NCBI RefSeq assembly: GCF_006120725.1
Contig: NZ_SWMU01000001.1
Coordinates: 496,001-560,000, forward strand
Length of the DNA stretch: 64,000 nt
Direction: 5' to 3'
From: Mesohalobacter halotolerans
Lineage (GTDB): Bacteria > Bacteroidota > Bacteroidia > Flavobacteriales > Flavobacteriaceae
Shown: in pieces, positions 34,756 to 44,308 of the stretch
Layout of the letters: every line of letters begins with the position of its first letter
Position numbering within the stretch: the first letter of the stretch is position 1
Position numbers and translations under genes: made by a program
The notes under the pieces: model-generated
Seen by the model: the letters and a program-made list of their open reading frames with translations, nothing else
The model's database searches: none
Told to the model about the DNA's origin: nothing

Positions 34756-37206
34756 TTAATTAAACTTTACCCGATAGACTAATACCGCGTCGTTTTCGTC
34801 TTCGCATAGCAAAACAAAACCCTCTTGTGTTTGATAAGTGTCTGCAATTTTTTCTCCATATATAGGGAAACCCTCTATGATTTGCCCTGATTTATCCAAA
34901 ACATAAACCTTTTGGGCTTGCGTGTCGGTTATACCAATATGATTTGATAGAATTAGGGGCTGCGTATAAACGCCATAAGGAAGTTCTGTTATTGTTTTAT
35001 TGATATGCAATTGATTTTCAGACATACTGACAAATATTTTATCATTGGCCTTAAATTTTGGGTTGATCCATTCTTTATCATCTCGATTTACTTTTCCGTT
35101 TTCACTAATTTTAAGGACCTGCCCTTTGCCATTAACAGAAACAAAAGACTGATCATGTTCATACCATTGATTGTCGGTATGACTTATGTCTTCTGTAATA
35201 TTGACTCTAGTTTTACCCGTTCGGCTTAAAATATGTAATTGACCAGATTGCTCCTGTGCCAAAATATAATCTTTATGACCAATCCTGATGTGTTTCATTG
35301 GATAAGACAATGGTGTTTTGGTTTTTTTGAATTTGAATCCTCTCACACGCTGCCCTTCTTTGTTGTACATCCTGATTTTTTTACCCATAACGACCACAAA
35401 ACGATAGCGGCCGTTGTTATCATAGTCAAAAACTGAAAGTTGTTGAGTAATTTCATTTCTAAACTTGAGGGGAAAAGGAGAAACTTCGTTTCCATTTTTG
35501 TCTAAAACATAAACCCTGTTTTGAGTCGCAAAAGCTAACTGGATTCTGGTATTTTGATAAATGTCTATGCTATTGATACGACCTATTATCGGGCTATCCA
35601 GCTGCTTTGTCCATATTTTATTGCCTTTGGTGTCTACAAGGTGGAGCTTATTGTTCACATCTTGGTAAACAACATCTTGCTGTCCTGTACGCCAATTTTT
35701 AAAAAATTGAGGTGTAGACAACATCGCATCTTCAGACTTTAACCTGATAACCTGTTCTATATCTACCGGATTGGCATTATCTGGCGTTTGTTTTTGTAAA
35801 ATATTAAAATATGCAAAGTCATCTTCTACAATTAGCTGAGAAAGTAAAAGTTCGTGTTTTGACCAGTCGATAGATTTTAGAGCTTTTTTGTAATCTGGAT
35901 GGGTTTGTGTATCAAAGAATTGTTGTTGATGATTCAACGCCGTAAACCACAATACATGACTTTTTGTATTGAGGGATTTGAGATGGTTTTGATAATTAAG
36001 TTGTTGGGCCAACACATTTTGATTATTGATTTGAATTATTATATCTTCTAAAACCTGAAGTTTTTTTGAACCGATAATAATGTCTTGATGTACCATAAAA
36101 AACCTAAAATCAACTTGCGGAATTAAACTAGTAAACTTTTGGTCAAAAGAGATAGGGTTTTTAAGACTATATATTTGCGTAGTCCCAAAAGATTTAAGCG
36201 GTTGAGCTTCTTTTTTAAAAGCTTCGTAAGTTTGATCTATATTTTTAGAAACATGGGCTACAGCCTTACCATTTTTTAAATGAATGCTGGCCAATTCTTT
36301 GATATTTAACCATAAACTGTCATGAGTAGAAACTTGTTCTACGACTTCTTTTTTATGGCCTAGCTTTTCATATTCTGAAATTAATATACTTGTTGCATTG
36401 ACAAAATGATTGGGTATAACTTCTGCTACAACAGAATTTTTAGGCTCAACAGCAGACAATATTTTCCAGCTTTCACTACTTTTATCGTCTTTGAAAATTA
36501 TACCACTAAACAATGTAGTGTTGTCGTTAAAATTGAGATCAAACCCAATAAAATTTGATAAAGCCAAATATTGTTGAGGTACTGGAGATTTAAAAAAGTT
36601 TTTAGAAACTTCATTAAATTGATTAGTGTTGACAATCATAGTGGGAGAGTCTTGGGATAACACGTCCAAATATTTTTTGATAGGGGAAGGTATTTGAACT
36701 CTATTTTTATAATTTCTTATAATATTTTCAACAATAATTTTAGAATTACTGACAATGGTATATTGCGCCAAAACGCAGATATAAAAAGACTTGGTCTTAT
36801 CCTGAAACATATTGATTTTGACACTTTCATACTGATATGATTGCTTGGTTTTAATTTTAATATCACTCTCATCATTTGATTCGAAAATTAGAGTTTTAAC
36901 TAATTTGTCTTTACCAAGAATATTATAAGACCACAAAGCTTCATCAGGAATCTCTACAACACTGTTAAACGCATTATTAGAAAAATATTCAAGGAGAGGA
37001 TTTTTTTTATATTTGGATAGGAAGGCTTGGTTTTTTAATGTGTTATCCCACTCTAAACTCTCATAAAATTTCATTATTATACTTGCATCAGGCGGTATAA
37101 GCTGTTCAATTTCAGCTTTTTGGGTTTTGTTTTGCTGACAGCTCAACAAAATGAAAGAGGCAAATAGTAAAATCCAAGTTTTTATAAATGTGAATCCTTG
37201 TTTCAT
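34756..37206 (-). CDS. large hypothetical lipoprotein with C-terminal propeller
   Basis: An 816-residue lipoprotein (signal with lipobox FILLSC, Cys at about 23). The N-terminal half (about 35-470) is a soluble region of alternating helices and strands in which I recognise no domain with confidence; it recalls DUF3352-type proteins (PPDASIIMKFYESL). From about 490 on, the sequence shows repeated strand-turn units of a PQQ/WD-like beta-propeller: YQDVNNKLHLVDTKGNK, VYVLDKNGNEV, IRMYNKEGQ, LHILSRTGK, VYVLDKSGQ, each 'x-V-x-D-K-x-G-x'. It probably sits on the periplasmic side of a membrane. It is 6 bp after rnhB on the same strand, a pairing I recall in other flavobacteria. Function unknown. Confidence 0.8.
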   Translation of the reverse strand: MKQGFTFIKTWILLFASFILLSCQQNKTQKAEIEQLIPPDASIIMKFYESLEWDNTLKNQAFLSKYKKNPLLEYFSNNAFNSVVEIPDEALWSYNILGKDKLVKTLIFESNDESDIKIKTKQSYQYESVKINMFQDKTKSFYICVLAQYTIVSNSKIIVENIIRNYKNRVQIPSPIKKYLDVLSQDSPTMIVNTNQFNEVSKNFFKSPVPQQYLALSNFIGFDLNFNDNTTLFSGIIFKDDKSSESWKILSAVEPKNSVVAEVIPNHFVNATSILISEYEKLGHKKEVVEQVSTHDSLWLNIKELASIHLKNGKAVAHVSKNIDQTYEAFKKEAQPLKSFGTTQIYSLKNPISFDQKFTSLIPQVDFRFFMVHQDIIIGSKKLQVLEDIIIQINNQNVLAQQLNYQNHLKSLNTKSHVLWFTALNHQQQFFDTQTHPDYKKALKSIDWSKHELLLSQLIVEDDFAYFNILQKQTPDNANPVDIEQVIRLKSEDAMLSTPQFFKNWRTGQQDVVYQDVNNKLHLVDTKGNKIWTKQLDSPIIGRINSIDIYQNTRIQLAFATQNRVYVLDKNGNEVSPFPLKFRNEITQQLSVFDYDNNGRYRFVVVMGKKIRMYNKEGQRVRGFKFKKTKTPLSYPMKHIRIGHKDYILAQEQSGQLHILSRTGKTRVNITEDISHTDNQWYEHDQSFVSVNGKGQVLKISENGKVNRDDKEWINPKFKANDKIFVSMSENQLHINKTITELPYGVYTQPLILSNHIGITDTQAQKVYVLDKSGQIIEGFPIYGEKIADTYQTQEGFVLLCEDENDAVLVYRVKFN

Positions 37207-37212
37207 AGTATT

Positions 37213-37812
37213 TTAAAATTCAAAACGTAGTTGATCTGGTAAAAGTTTAAAGCTTTTTCTGTGATACGGGGTAATTCCATATATTTTAATTGCATTTCTA
37301 TGACTAGTTGTAGGATAGCCTTTATTTTTAAGCCAGTCATATTCAGAGTGCTCTTTGTGCAATTGAGCCATAATATCATCTCTGTAAGTTTTTGCAAGAA
37401 TTGAAGCGGCTGCAATATTCATATATTTGCCATCTCCTTTAATAACACATTCATGCGCAATATTTTTGAACGTCTTAAACCGGTTTCCGTCTACTTGTAT
37501 AAATTCAGGTTTGGGATTTAATTGATTTAAAGCTTTATGCATAGCTAAAATTGAAGCATTCAATATATTGATTTTGTCTATTTCTTCAGGTAACACATGA
37601 GCAATGCCAAAGCTCAATGCTTCTCTTTCTATAATTGGCCTTAGTGCTTCTCTCTTTTTGAGCGATAGCTGCTTTGAATCATTAAGCCAATCATGAGAAA
37701 AATCCGGAGGCAAGATTACCGCTGCTGCTGTAACCGGTCCAGCCAGGCAACCCCTACCAGCCTCGTCTGTGCCACATTCAAGTCTATCAACGATGATGCG
37801 TTGTTTTAACAT
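37213..37812 (-). CDS. rnhB: ribonuclease HII
   Basis: Cleaves the RNA strand of RNA-DNA hybrids and single ribonucleotides in DNA. The 199 residues include the catalytic [15 protein letters not shown] (Asp and Glu metal ligands near residues 17-18), [12 protein letters not shown], the third acidic residue in IQVDGNR, and the [20 protein letters not shown] block. Length is normal. The lipoprotein gene follows directly on the same strand, so they are probably one transcript. Confidence 0.96.
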   Translation of the reverse strand: MLKQRIIVDRLECGTDEAGRGCLAGPVTAAAVILPPDFSHDWLNDSKQLSLKKREALRPIIEREALSFGIAHVLPEEIDKINILNASILAMHKALNQLNPKPEFIQVDGNRFKTFKNIAHECVIKGDGKYMNIAAASILAKTYRDDIMAQLHKEHSEYDWLKNKGYPTTSHRNAIKIYGITPYHRKSFKLLPDQLRFEF

Positions 37813-37834
37813 GCTATAAAATTACAGTTTTTAT

Positions 37835-37870
37835 ATAAAAAAAGCAGTAAATCTAAAAGACTTACTGCTT
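37835..37870 (-). terminator. Rho-independent terminator of sod
   Basis: On the minus strand AAGCAGTAA and TTACTGCTT form a perfect nine-pair stem with an 11-base loop, followed by seven T. It starts about 22 bp after the sod stop and lies before the rnhB start, so sod is a separate unit. Confidence 0.88.
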
Positions 37871-37891
37871 CATAAAATAAGATTTTTACTT

Positions 37892-38500
37892 TTACTTACT
37901 GTTTTCGTATCGCTTAGAGACTTCATCCCAATTAATAACATTAAAAAATGCATCAATGTAGTCCGGTCTGCGATTTTGATAATTTAAATAGTAAGCATGT
38001 TCCCATACATCTATTCCTAAAATTGGAGTACCAGCACAACCTACGTTAGGCATCAAAGGATTATCTTGATTTGGTGTAGAACAAACCTCTACGCCACCAC
38101 CTTCATGAACACAAAGCCATGCCCAGCCTGAGCCAAATTGAGTTGCAGCTGCTTTTGAGAATGCTTCTTTAAAACCGTCAAATGAACCAAAAGATTTATC
38201 TATAGCTTCAGCTAAAGCACCTGAAGGTTTTCCGCCACCCTTTGGTGACATCACTTTCCAAAATAAAGAGTGATTGTAGAAACCACCGCCATTATTGCGA
38301 ACTGCCGTGTTTGATAAATCTAAATTTGCTAATATATGGTCTATAGATTTTCCGTCAAGCTCTGTTCCTTCAATGGCTGCATTTAATTTTTTGGTATAAC
38401 CTGCGTGATGTTTCCCATGGTGTATTTCCATAGTTTTTGCATCAATATGTGGCTCAAGAGCATCGTGAGCATAATCTAAATCTGGTAGTTTAAAAGACAT
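37892..38500 (-). CDS. sodB: superoxide dismutase, Fe/Mn family
   Basis: Dismutates superoxide to hydrogen peroxide and oxygen. I start at ATG 38500-38498 to give [17 protein letters not shown], the usual family start; an upstream ATG at 38530 adds ten residues not seen in relatives. The product has 202 residues, with metal ligands in [15 protein letters not shown] and [11 protein letters not shown] (Asp and His), and the WAWLCVH strand. The choice between iron and manganese cannot be made surely from the sequence alone. There is no signal peptide, so it is cytoplasmic. Flanked by a strong terminator. Confidence 0.95.
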   Translation of the reverse strand: MSFKLPDLDYAHDALEPHIDAKTMEIHHGKHHAGYTKKLNAAIEGTELDGKSIDHILANLDLSNTAVRNNGGGFYNHSLFWKVMSPKGGGKPSGALAEAIDKSFGSFDGFKEAFSKAAATQFGSGWAWLCVHEGGGVEVCSTPNQDNPLMPNVGCAGTPILGIDVWEHAYYLNYQNRRPDYIDAFFNVINWDEVSKRYENSK

Positions 38501-38624
38501 AATAAAAATATTTTGAGTTAATATGCTCAAAATTAATCATTATACTTAAAATGTAAGTTTTTTTACTGTTATAAAAAGCTTAAAACCTTTAGAATTTTGC
38601 TCTTACTTTTTGGTTAACCTTTAA

Positions 38625-38632
38625 TACATTTG
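38625..38632 (+). promoter_or_regulatory. -7 promoter box (TACATTTG)
   Basis: Exact TAnnTTTG match 17 bp before the beta-ketoacyl synthase start; probable promoter of the KS-bioB-cupin-pdeM run. Confidence 0.5.
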
Positions 38633-38649
38633 CGACTGGCTTAAATATC

Positions 38650-39801
38650 ATGATAAAACCAGTTTTTATTCATTACATCAGTTCAGTTTCAGCTTTAGGC
38701 TTTAATAAATCTGAAGTTTGGCAAAGCTATAAGAATGCCAATTCTGGTTTTAAAACAGAAAGTTTTAATGATACTAAAGTTAAGGTCTCTGCTTTAAGTG
38801 ATAATGATAATAAGGTAATAGAAAATATCAGAGCTGAAGGCAAACTATATAAAAGTTTAGATAAATCGGCACTGATGGCTATATTTGTTGGACGCAAGCT
38901 ATTTGAAAATTTAACGGCTACTCAATCTCCTGTCGGTATTAATATAGGTTCATCCCGTGGCGCAACCCAAACATTTGAAAAAGCCCACCTATCCTATTTA
39001 AAACATAAAAAGGTACCGCTAATGACCTCTCCAACAACCACTTTGGGCAATATTGCAACAAGTGTTGCTCAAGACTTAGGTTTAAAAGGTCCTGCTGTTA
39101 GCCATTCTATCACTTGCTCTTCAGCTTTACATGCACTGCTCAACGCGAGTGCTTTTCTTCAATCTGGACTATTATCAGAATTTATCATAGGCGGAAGTGA
39201 AGCACCGTTGACTGGTTTTACGATTGCACAAATGCAGGCTTTAAAACTTTATTCAAAACAGCTTAACCATTTACCTTGTCATAGTTTAGATTTTAAAAAG
39301 AATGACAATACACTTGTACTAGGTGAAGCAGCTTGTCTTGCAAAATTAAGTACTAAACCAAAAGAAAATGCTATAAAAGTGAGTGGAGTAGGATATGCCA
39401 CAGAAAGCATCAGTCATAGTGTAGCCTTATCTTCTGAAGCCGATTGTTTACAAGAATCTATGCAAATGGCATTAAATCTAGCTCAAGTTCAATCTGTAGA
39501 TGTAGTTGTGATGCACGCACCAGGTACGGTAAAAGGAGATAAATCAGAATTAAAAGCAATTCAAAAGACCTTTACCATTATGCCCGCTTTAACTACAAAT
39601 AAATGGCAAATCGGACATACATTTGGTGCATCTGGAGCGATGAGCTTGGAAATGGCTGTATTAATGCTAGAAAATAATACCTTTATACAAAACCCATTTT
39701 ATAAAAATGACAAAGTACCTCAACAAATTAATTCGGTTATGATTAATGCTGTAGGCTTTGGAGGTAATGCGGTGAGTGTAGTTTTAGAAAAATTTCAATA
39801 A
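38650..39801 (+). CDS. beta-ketoacyl synthase-like condensing enzyme
   Basis: A thiolase-fold condensing enzyme of the KAS I/II (FabF-like) type, 383 residues, slightly shorter than FabF (about 410). The catalytic triad is visible: Cys156 in SITCSSALHA, His289 in VVMHAPGTVKGD and His323 in IGHTFGASGAMS; KAS enzymes usually have HGTGT and NSKSH in those places, so both blocks have drifted. It lies 83 bp upstream of bioB on the same strand, a neighbour arrangement that suggests it makes or extends the pimeloyl precursor of biotin (inference). It could instead serve another lipid pathway. No acyl carrier protein is adjacent. Confidence 0.85.
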   Translation: MIKPVFIHYISSVSALGFNKSEVWQSYKNANSGFKTESFNDTKVKVSALSDNDNKVIENIRAEGKLYKSLDKSALMAIFVGRKLFENLTATQSPVGINIGSSRGATQTFEKAHLSYLKHKKVPLMTSPTTTLGNIATSVAQDLGLKGPAVSHSITCSSALHALLNASAFLQSGLLSEFIIGGSEAPLTGFTIAQMQALKLYSKQLNHLPCHSLDFKKNDNTLVLGEAACLAKLSTKPKENAIKVSGVGYATESISHSVALSSEADCLQESMQMALNLAQVQSVDVVVMHAPGTVKGDKSELKAIQKTFTIMPALTTNKWQIGHTFGASGAMSLEMAVLMLENNTFIQNPFYKNDKVPQQINSVMINAVGFGGNAVSVVLEKFQ

Positions 39802-39884
39802 CCAATATTCTTGAAAAGCTAGGTTAAAACCATGTTTTTTGTAAATTTGATGTTTATACCATTCTTTTAATAAAATATCGCAAT

Positions 39885-40976
39885 ATGATTAAGCATAACT
39901 GGAAGCGTTCAGAAATTTTAAAGATTTACCATAAACCGCTCATGGAATTAATGTATGAAGCCGCAACGGTTCATAGAAAATACCATGACCCTAATACGGT
40001 TCAAGTTTCAACCTTATTATCTATAAAAACAGGTGGTTGTCCAGAAGATTGTGGATATTGTCCACAAGCTGCGCGTTACCATACCGATATCGAAAAGAAT
40101 GATTTGATGAGTGTTTCCCACGTTAAAGCGCAAGCCAAAAGAGCTAAAGCTTCAGGAAGCTCAAGATTATGTATGGGTGCAGCTTGGCGAAATGTCAAAG
40201 ATGGAGATGACTTTGAAAGAGTTCTTGATATGGTAAGAACTGTGAATGAAATGGATATGGAGGTCTGTTGTACACTAGGCATGGTGACAGAAAACCAAGC
40301 AAAACGCCTGGCCGAAGCCGGATTGTACGCGTATAATCATAATTTAGATTCCTCAGAAGAATATTATAAAAAAGTGATTTCGACTCGGGGTTATCAAGAC
40401 CGTTTAGATACTATTAATAATGTTCGTGAATCTAATGTGACCGTTTGTAGTGGAGGTATTATTGGTATGGGAGAAAGTATAGAAGATCGTGCAGATATGC
40501 TGATCGCGCTCTCTACACTCAACCCACAACCAGAATCTACACCGATCAACGCTTTGGTACCTGTTGAAGGTACACCACTAGATGAGCAAAAACCTGTTGA
40601 AATTTGGGAAATGGTCAGAATGATTGCTACAACACGTATTGTGATGCCAAAAACACAAGTGCGTTTGTCTGCAGGAAGAACCCAAATGAGTCAGGAAGGC
40701 CAGGCCATGTGTTTCTTTGTTGGCGCCAATTCTATTTTTGCTGGAGATAAATTGCTCACGACACCCAATCCAGATGTGAGCGAAGATATGAAGCTGTTTG
40801 AAGCCTTAGGCCTTAAACCTCAAAAGGCGTTTGAAAAAGGTGATAAACCAATTTCAAAACTTAAAGAAGAAGCTGAATTTAAACCTCTCGGTGAGAAGCC
40901 AAAATGGTCTAGACCAGGCCATAAAATTGAGAGAAATGAGCAAGCCAAGAAGACAAAGAAAAAAGCCAAGATTTAA
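39885..40976 (+). CDS. bioB: biotin synthase
   Basis: Radical SAM enzyme that inserts sulfur into dethiobiotin, the last step of biotin synthesis. The 363 residues show the [4Fe-4S] motif C52-x3-C56-x2-C59 (GCPEDCGYCPQ), YNHNLDSSEEYY, GGIIGMGES, NALVPVEGTPL and the RLSAGR block with the conserved arginine that binds the second, sulfur-donating [2Fe-2S] cluster, together with conserved cysteines such as CCTLG and TVCSGG. The last 40 residues form a lysine-rich tail (KKTKKKAKI) beyond the usual family end. The other bio genes are not in the window. Confidence 0.97.
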   Translation: MIKHNWKRSEILKIYHKPLMELMYEAATVHRKYHDPNTVQVSTLLSIKTGGCPEDCGYCPQAARYHTDIEKNDLMSVSHVKAQAKRAKASGSSRLCMGAAWRNVKDGDDFERVLDMVRTVNEMDMEVCCTLGMVTENQAKRLAEAGLYAYNHNLDSSEEYYKKVISTRGYQDRLDTINNVRESNVTVCSGGIIGMGESIEDRADMLIALSTLNPQPESTPINALVPVEGTPLDEQKPVEIWEMVRMIATTRIVMPKTQVRLSAGRTQMSQEGQAMCFFVGANSIFAGDKLLTTPNPDVSEDMKLFEALGLKPQKAFEKGDKPISKLKEEAEFKPLGEKPKWSRPGHKIERNEQAKKTKKKAKI

Positions 40977-41003
40977 GGTTTGTCTTAATCATTTAAATTT
41001 CAC

Positions 41004-41885
41004 ATGTCTCAAAAACTCAATACTCAACCCGTAGAACGGTTGAAGCGCATATCGCCTGAAGAATTTATCAAGTGCTATGTTAAGCCACAAAAGCCGCTTA
41101 TTATAGAGCAGCTAATAGATGACTGGCCGGCTAAAGATAAATGGACGTTCGATTATTTTAAATCTATTGCAGGCGACTTAGAAGTGCCTCTCTACGATTC
41201 AAAACCTATCACTTCAAAATATAAATACAATGAGCCTCAAGCCAAAATGAAGCTAAGAGATTACATTGATATTTTGCAAACTCAACCTACCGACTTACGC
41301 ATTTTCTTATTTAACCTCATCAAAGAACGACCAATTTTACAGGATCATATCAAAGTTCCAAAACTGGGTTTAAGCTTACTTAAAAGTTTACCCTTTTTAT
41401 TTATTGGTGGTCAGGATTCTAAGGTTTTTATGCATTATGACATTGACTTGGCTAACATATTACATATCCATCTTCAGGGACAAAAACAATGCTTAATTTT
41501 CCCACCTTCTGAGACCAAATATCTGTACAAAGTTGCTAATTCACTGAAGACCAACGATGGTATTGATTTCACAGATCCTGATTTCGAAACGTATCCTGCT
41601 TTAGCATACGCTAAAGGCTATACAGCCAATTTGTCACCAGGCGAAACACTTTATATGCCCGAGGGATACTGGCATCATATGCATTACAAAACAGCTGGGT
41701 TTTCTATAAGCTTAAGAGCTTTGGCACGTCAACCTAAACATCTCGGTAAAGCTGTTTACAATATTACTGTGATGAGATACTATGAAAATTTAATGCGAAA
41801 ATGGAAAGGTGATCAATGGCTGCAGCATAAACAAAAAGCATCTATAGAAAACACTCATAAATCTTTGAATCTTAAAGCCTCTTGA
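41004..41885 (+). CDS. cupin-like (JmjC-type) hydroxylase
   Basis: A 293-residue cytoplasmic protein of the cupin-like/JmjC group of Fe(II)- and 2-oxoglutarate-dependent oxygenases. The metal-binding triad is visible: His144 and Asp146 in FMHYDIDLANILHIHL, and His224 in the YMPEGYWHHM block. The N-terminal part (PLIIEQLIDDWPAKDKW) matches the family's start. Eukaryotic relatives hydroxylate proteins or tRNA; bacterial targets are unknown. It lies 27 bp after bioB and its TGA overlaps the next gene's TTG by two bases (TTGA), so it is probably translationally coupled with pdeM. Confidence 0.85.
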   Translation: MSQKLNTQPVERLKRISPEEFIKCYVKPQKPLIIEQLIDDWPAKDKWTFDYFKSIAGDLEVPLYDSKPITSKYKYNEPQAKMKLRDYIDILQTQPTDLRIFLFNLIKERPILQDHIKVPKLGLSLLKSLPFLFIGGQDSKVFMHYDIDLANILHIHLQGQKQCLIFPPSETKYLYKVANSLKTNDGIDFTDPDFETYPALAYAKGYTANLSPGETLYMPEGYWHHMHYKTAGFSISLRALARQPKHLGKAVYNITVMRYYENLMRKWKGDQWLQHKQKASIENTHKSLNLKAS

Positions 41886-42511
41886 GACTTAAACTTCTTC
41901 AAAATATTTTTATTTTAAATCACCAAGGCGCGCTTTATTGGGAAGACCAAAATATTTTAATCATTGCCGATCTGCATTTAGGTAAAATTGAACATTTTAG
42001 AAAACATGGTAGTGCTTTGCCTAACCTTTCCAATGCTGTCGATTACATTCATTTAGAACAAAATATTGCAGAATATTCCCCGAAACAAGTGGTGTTTTTG
42101 GGCGATCTATTTCATTCTAGTCTCAACAAGTCCTGGCAAATTTTTGAACAATGGGTAAAAAGACAACCTGTAGAGTTTACACTTATAGTTGGCAATCATG
42201 ATATTATTCCTACCTCACAATTTGAAAAATTAGGCTTTCAAATTGTAAATCATTTAGATATCTCTGCATTTAGCCTCACGCACAAACCCGAAGAAACAGG
42301 CGAATTATATAATATTTGCGGTCATATTCACCCGGGTTACAGGTTAAGAGGAAAGGCAAAACAACAACTCAAATTATCTTGCTTTTATCAAAAGCCTAAA
42401 CAAATGATCTTACCGGCATACGGCAGCTTCACGGGCAATTTCTATATCACGCCAGACGAGGGCGATCATATTTATGTCCTTTCAGAAACAGAAGTTATTC
42501 AGGTCGTTTAG
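41882..42511 (+). CDS. pdeM: ligase-associated DNA damage response endonuclease PdeM
   Basis: A calcineurin-like metallophosphoesterase of the PdeM subfamily, 209 residues. Motifs in order: IADLHLGK (residues about 28-35), GDLFHS, VGNHD, a His in SLTHKP, and GHIHPGY, giving the two-metal site. PdeM genes normally lie with the ligase-associated helicase, exonuclease and ATP-dependent DNA ligase; here it follows a cupin gene instead, and the helicase is at 5.97 kb. The start is a TTG at 41882 that overlaps the cupin's TGA; no ATG is available nearby, and this start gives the length expected. Its TAG stop overlaps the convergent hemE stop (TTAG). Confidence 0.88.
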   Translation: MRLKLLQNIFILNHQGALYWEDQNILIIADLHLGKIEHFRKHGSALPNLSNAVDYIHLEQNIAEYSPKQVVFLGDLFHSSLNKSWQIFEQWVKRQPVEFTLIVGNHDIIPTSQFEKLGFQIVNHLDISAFSLTHKPEETGELYNICGHIHPGYRLRGKAKQQLKLSCFYQKPKQMILPAYGSFTGNFYITPDEGDHIYVLSETEVIQVV

Positions 42512-43545
42512 TGCACGTTACTTTTCTCGTATGATTTCACAGCATCGACAAATGCCTGCGCATGATCTACAGGGATGTTTGGTAAAATGCCGTGACCGAG
42601 ATTAGCAACATAACGTTGAGCGCCAAACTCATCAATCATCTCATGAACCATTTTGGTAATTATTTCTGGAGGCGATAAAAGTCGAGAAGGGTCAAAATTA
42701 CCTTGCAAAGTGATTTGGTTTTTAGTCAATTGACGGGCTGTTTTGGGTGAACATGTCCAATCGACACCTAGAGCTGAAGCACCGGAAGTTGACATTTTTT
42801 CTAAGGCAAACCAACAGCCTTTTCCAAAAGCAATTACAGGGGCATTACCTTTGAGAGCATCAATAATTTGTTGAATGTATTGCCATGAAAACTCTTGATA
42901 GTCAACTGGTGAAAGCATGCCACCCCAGGAATCAAATACTTGGACGGTATCGACTCCGGCTTCAACTTTAGCCTTCAAGTATGCGATGGTTGTTTTTGTG
43001 ATCTTTTGTAATAGATCGTGAGCCAAATCCGGTCTGGAAAAGCATAGCGCTTTAGCTTTATCAAAATTTTTGGAGCCTTGACCTTGCACACAATAACAGA
43101 AAATCGTCCAGGGTGATCCTGCAAATCCAATAAGCGGGACATGGTTATCCAATGTTTTCTTGGTCAGTTTAATCGCCTCTAAAACATAATTTAAGCGATC
43201 GTAGACATCAGGGATATTGACTTCCTGAATGCGTTTTTCGCTATTTACAGGATTGGGTAACCAGGGACCAACGCCAGGTTTCATCTCGACCTCAATATCC
43301 ATGGCTTGGGGAATGACTAAAATATCGCTAAAGAGAATGGCGGCATCGACACCAACTTGATCAATAGGCATCATGGTGATCTCAGTGGCTAACTCCGGTG
43401 TTTGACAACGAGTAAAGAAGTCATACTTGTGTTTCAGCTTCATAAAATCGGGCAGGTATCTTCCTGCTTGGCGCATCATCCATACGGGTGGTCGTTCGAC
43501 TTCCTCTCCTTTAAGCGCTCTTAAAAATAAATCGTTTTTATACAT
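42508..43545 (-). CDS. hemE: uroporphyrinogen decarboxylase
   Basis: Decarboxylates the four acetate groups of uroporphyrinogen III to give coproporphyrinogen III. 345 residues with the signature [14 protein letters not shown] near residue 20, the essential Asp in [25 protein letters not shown], and [15 protein letters not shown]; the C-terminal [11 protein letters not shown] is also typical. The full length is normal. The upstream metallopeptidase gene is 3 bp away on the same strand. hemD lies at 52.9 kb and hemH at 29.2 kb, so the haem genes are dispersed here. Confidence 0.97.
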   Translation of the reverse strand: MYKNDLFLRALKGEEVERPPVWMMRQAGRYLPDFMKLKHKYDFFTRCQTPELATEITMMPIDQVGVDAAILFSDILVIPQAMDIEVEMKPGVGPWLPNPVNSEKRIQEVNIPDVYDRLNYVLEAIKLTKKTLDNHVPLIGFAGSPWTIFCYCVQGQGSKNFDKAKALCFSRPDLAHDLLQKITKTTIAYLKAKVEAGVDTVQVFDSWGGMLSPVDYQEFSWQYIQQIIDALKGNAPVIAFGKGCWFALEKMSTSGASALGVDWTCSPKTARQLTKNQITLQGNFDPSRLLSPPEIITKMVHEMIDEFGAQRYVANLGHGILPNIPVDHAQAFVDAVKSYEKSNVH

Positions 43546-43548
43546 AAA

Positions 43549-44241
43549 TTAGTCTCTTCCTAAATAAATCATTATAAAATATAGAAGCGTTGCCAATGAG
43601 CCAACTGCAGCGACAACGTAGGTTCGTGCAGCCCATTTTAAGCTGTCTTCGGCGAGTTCATACTCTTCTGCATTCACAATGGCATTACTCTTTAGCCAGG
43701 CCAGAGCTCTGTTGCTCGCATCGTATTCCACCGGCAAAGTAATGAAACTGAAAAGCGTACCCAAACCAAACATAATGATACCTGCCAGAAGGACCATTTG
43801 ACCCACACCTACTGAAACTAAGCCCATTAATATGATGCCCCCAAAAATTACCCACTGACTCAACTGAGAGGCCACACTAACCACAGGCACCAATTGACTT
43901 CGCATTTCAAGCCATTTGTAAGCTTTAGCGTGTTGTACAGCATGGCCAACTTCGTGAGCTGCTACGGCAGCAGCTGCAGCATTACGTTGGTTGTAAACAC
44001 TTTCACTGAGGTTAACGGTTTTCTTTGTGGGGTGATAATGGTCTGTAAGTCGCCCTGAAGTCGAAATGACATCGACATCAGTAATGTGGTGATCGGCTAG
44101 CATTTTACGTGCAATCTCTGCACCGCTCATTCCATTTTCTAATTGAATCTTAGAGTATTTTTTAAACTTTGATTTTAAGGTGCTACTGACATACCAACTA
44201 ACCAGCATAATTGCTCCAATAAGTATATAATACGACATCAT
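43549..44241 (-). CDS. membrane zinc metallopeptidase, YugP-like
   Basis: A neutral zinc metallopeptidase-2 family (YugP-type) membrane protein, 230 residues. The zinc site HEVGHAVQH (AHEVGHA, near residue 95) is complete. An N-terminal helix, further hydrophobic segments (about 110-165) and a C-terminal helix flank it. Also seen is LTDHYHPTKKTVNLS, typical of this family, placed before the HExxH helix. The start may be the second Met (44238), as the first two codons are both ATG. The function in bacteria is not well established; membrane-protein quality control is one suggestion. It is 3 bp before hemE. Confidence 0.9.
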   Translation of the reverse strand: MMSYYILIGAIMLVSWYVSSTLKSKFKKYSKIQLENGMSGAEIARKMLADHHITDVDVISTSGRLTDHYHPTKKTVNLSESVYNQRNAAAAAVAAHEVGHAVQHAKAYKWLEMRSQLVPVVSVASQLSQWVIFGGIILMGLVSVGVGQMVLLAGIIMFGLGTLFSFITLPVEYDASNRALAWLKSNAIVNAEEYELAEDSLKWAARTYVVAAVGSLATLLYFIMIYLGRD

Positions 44242-44308
44242 AATATTTTCTTTTTTAATTATCAGAAATCAAAAATACTTCCAAATTGTAAATTAATGAC
44301 ATTTTTAC

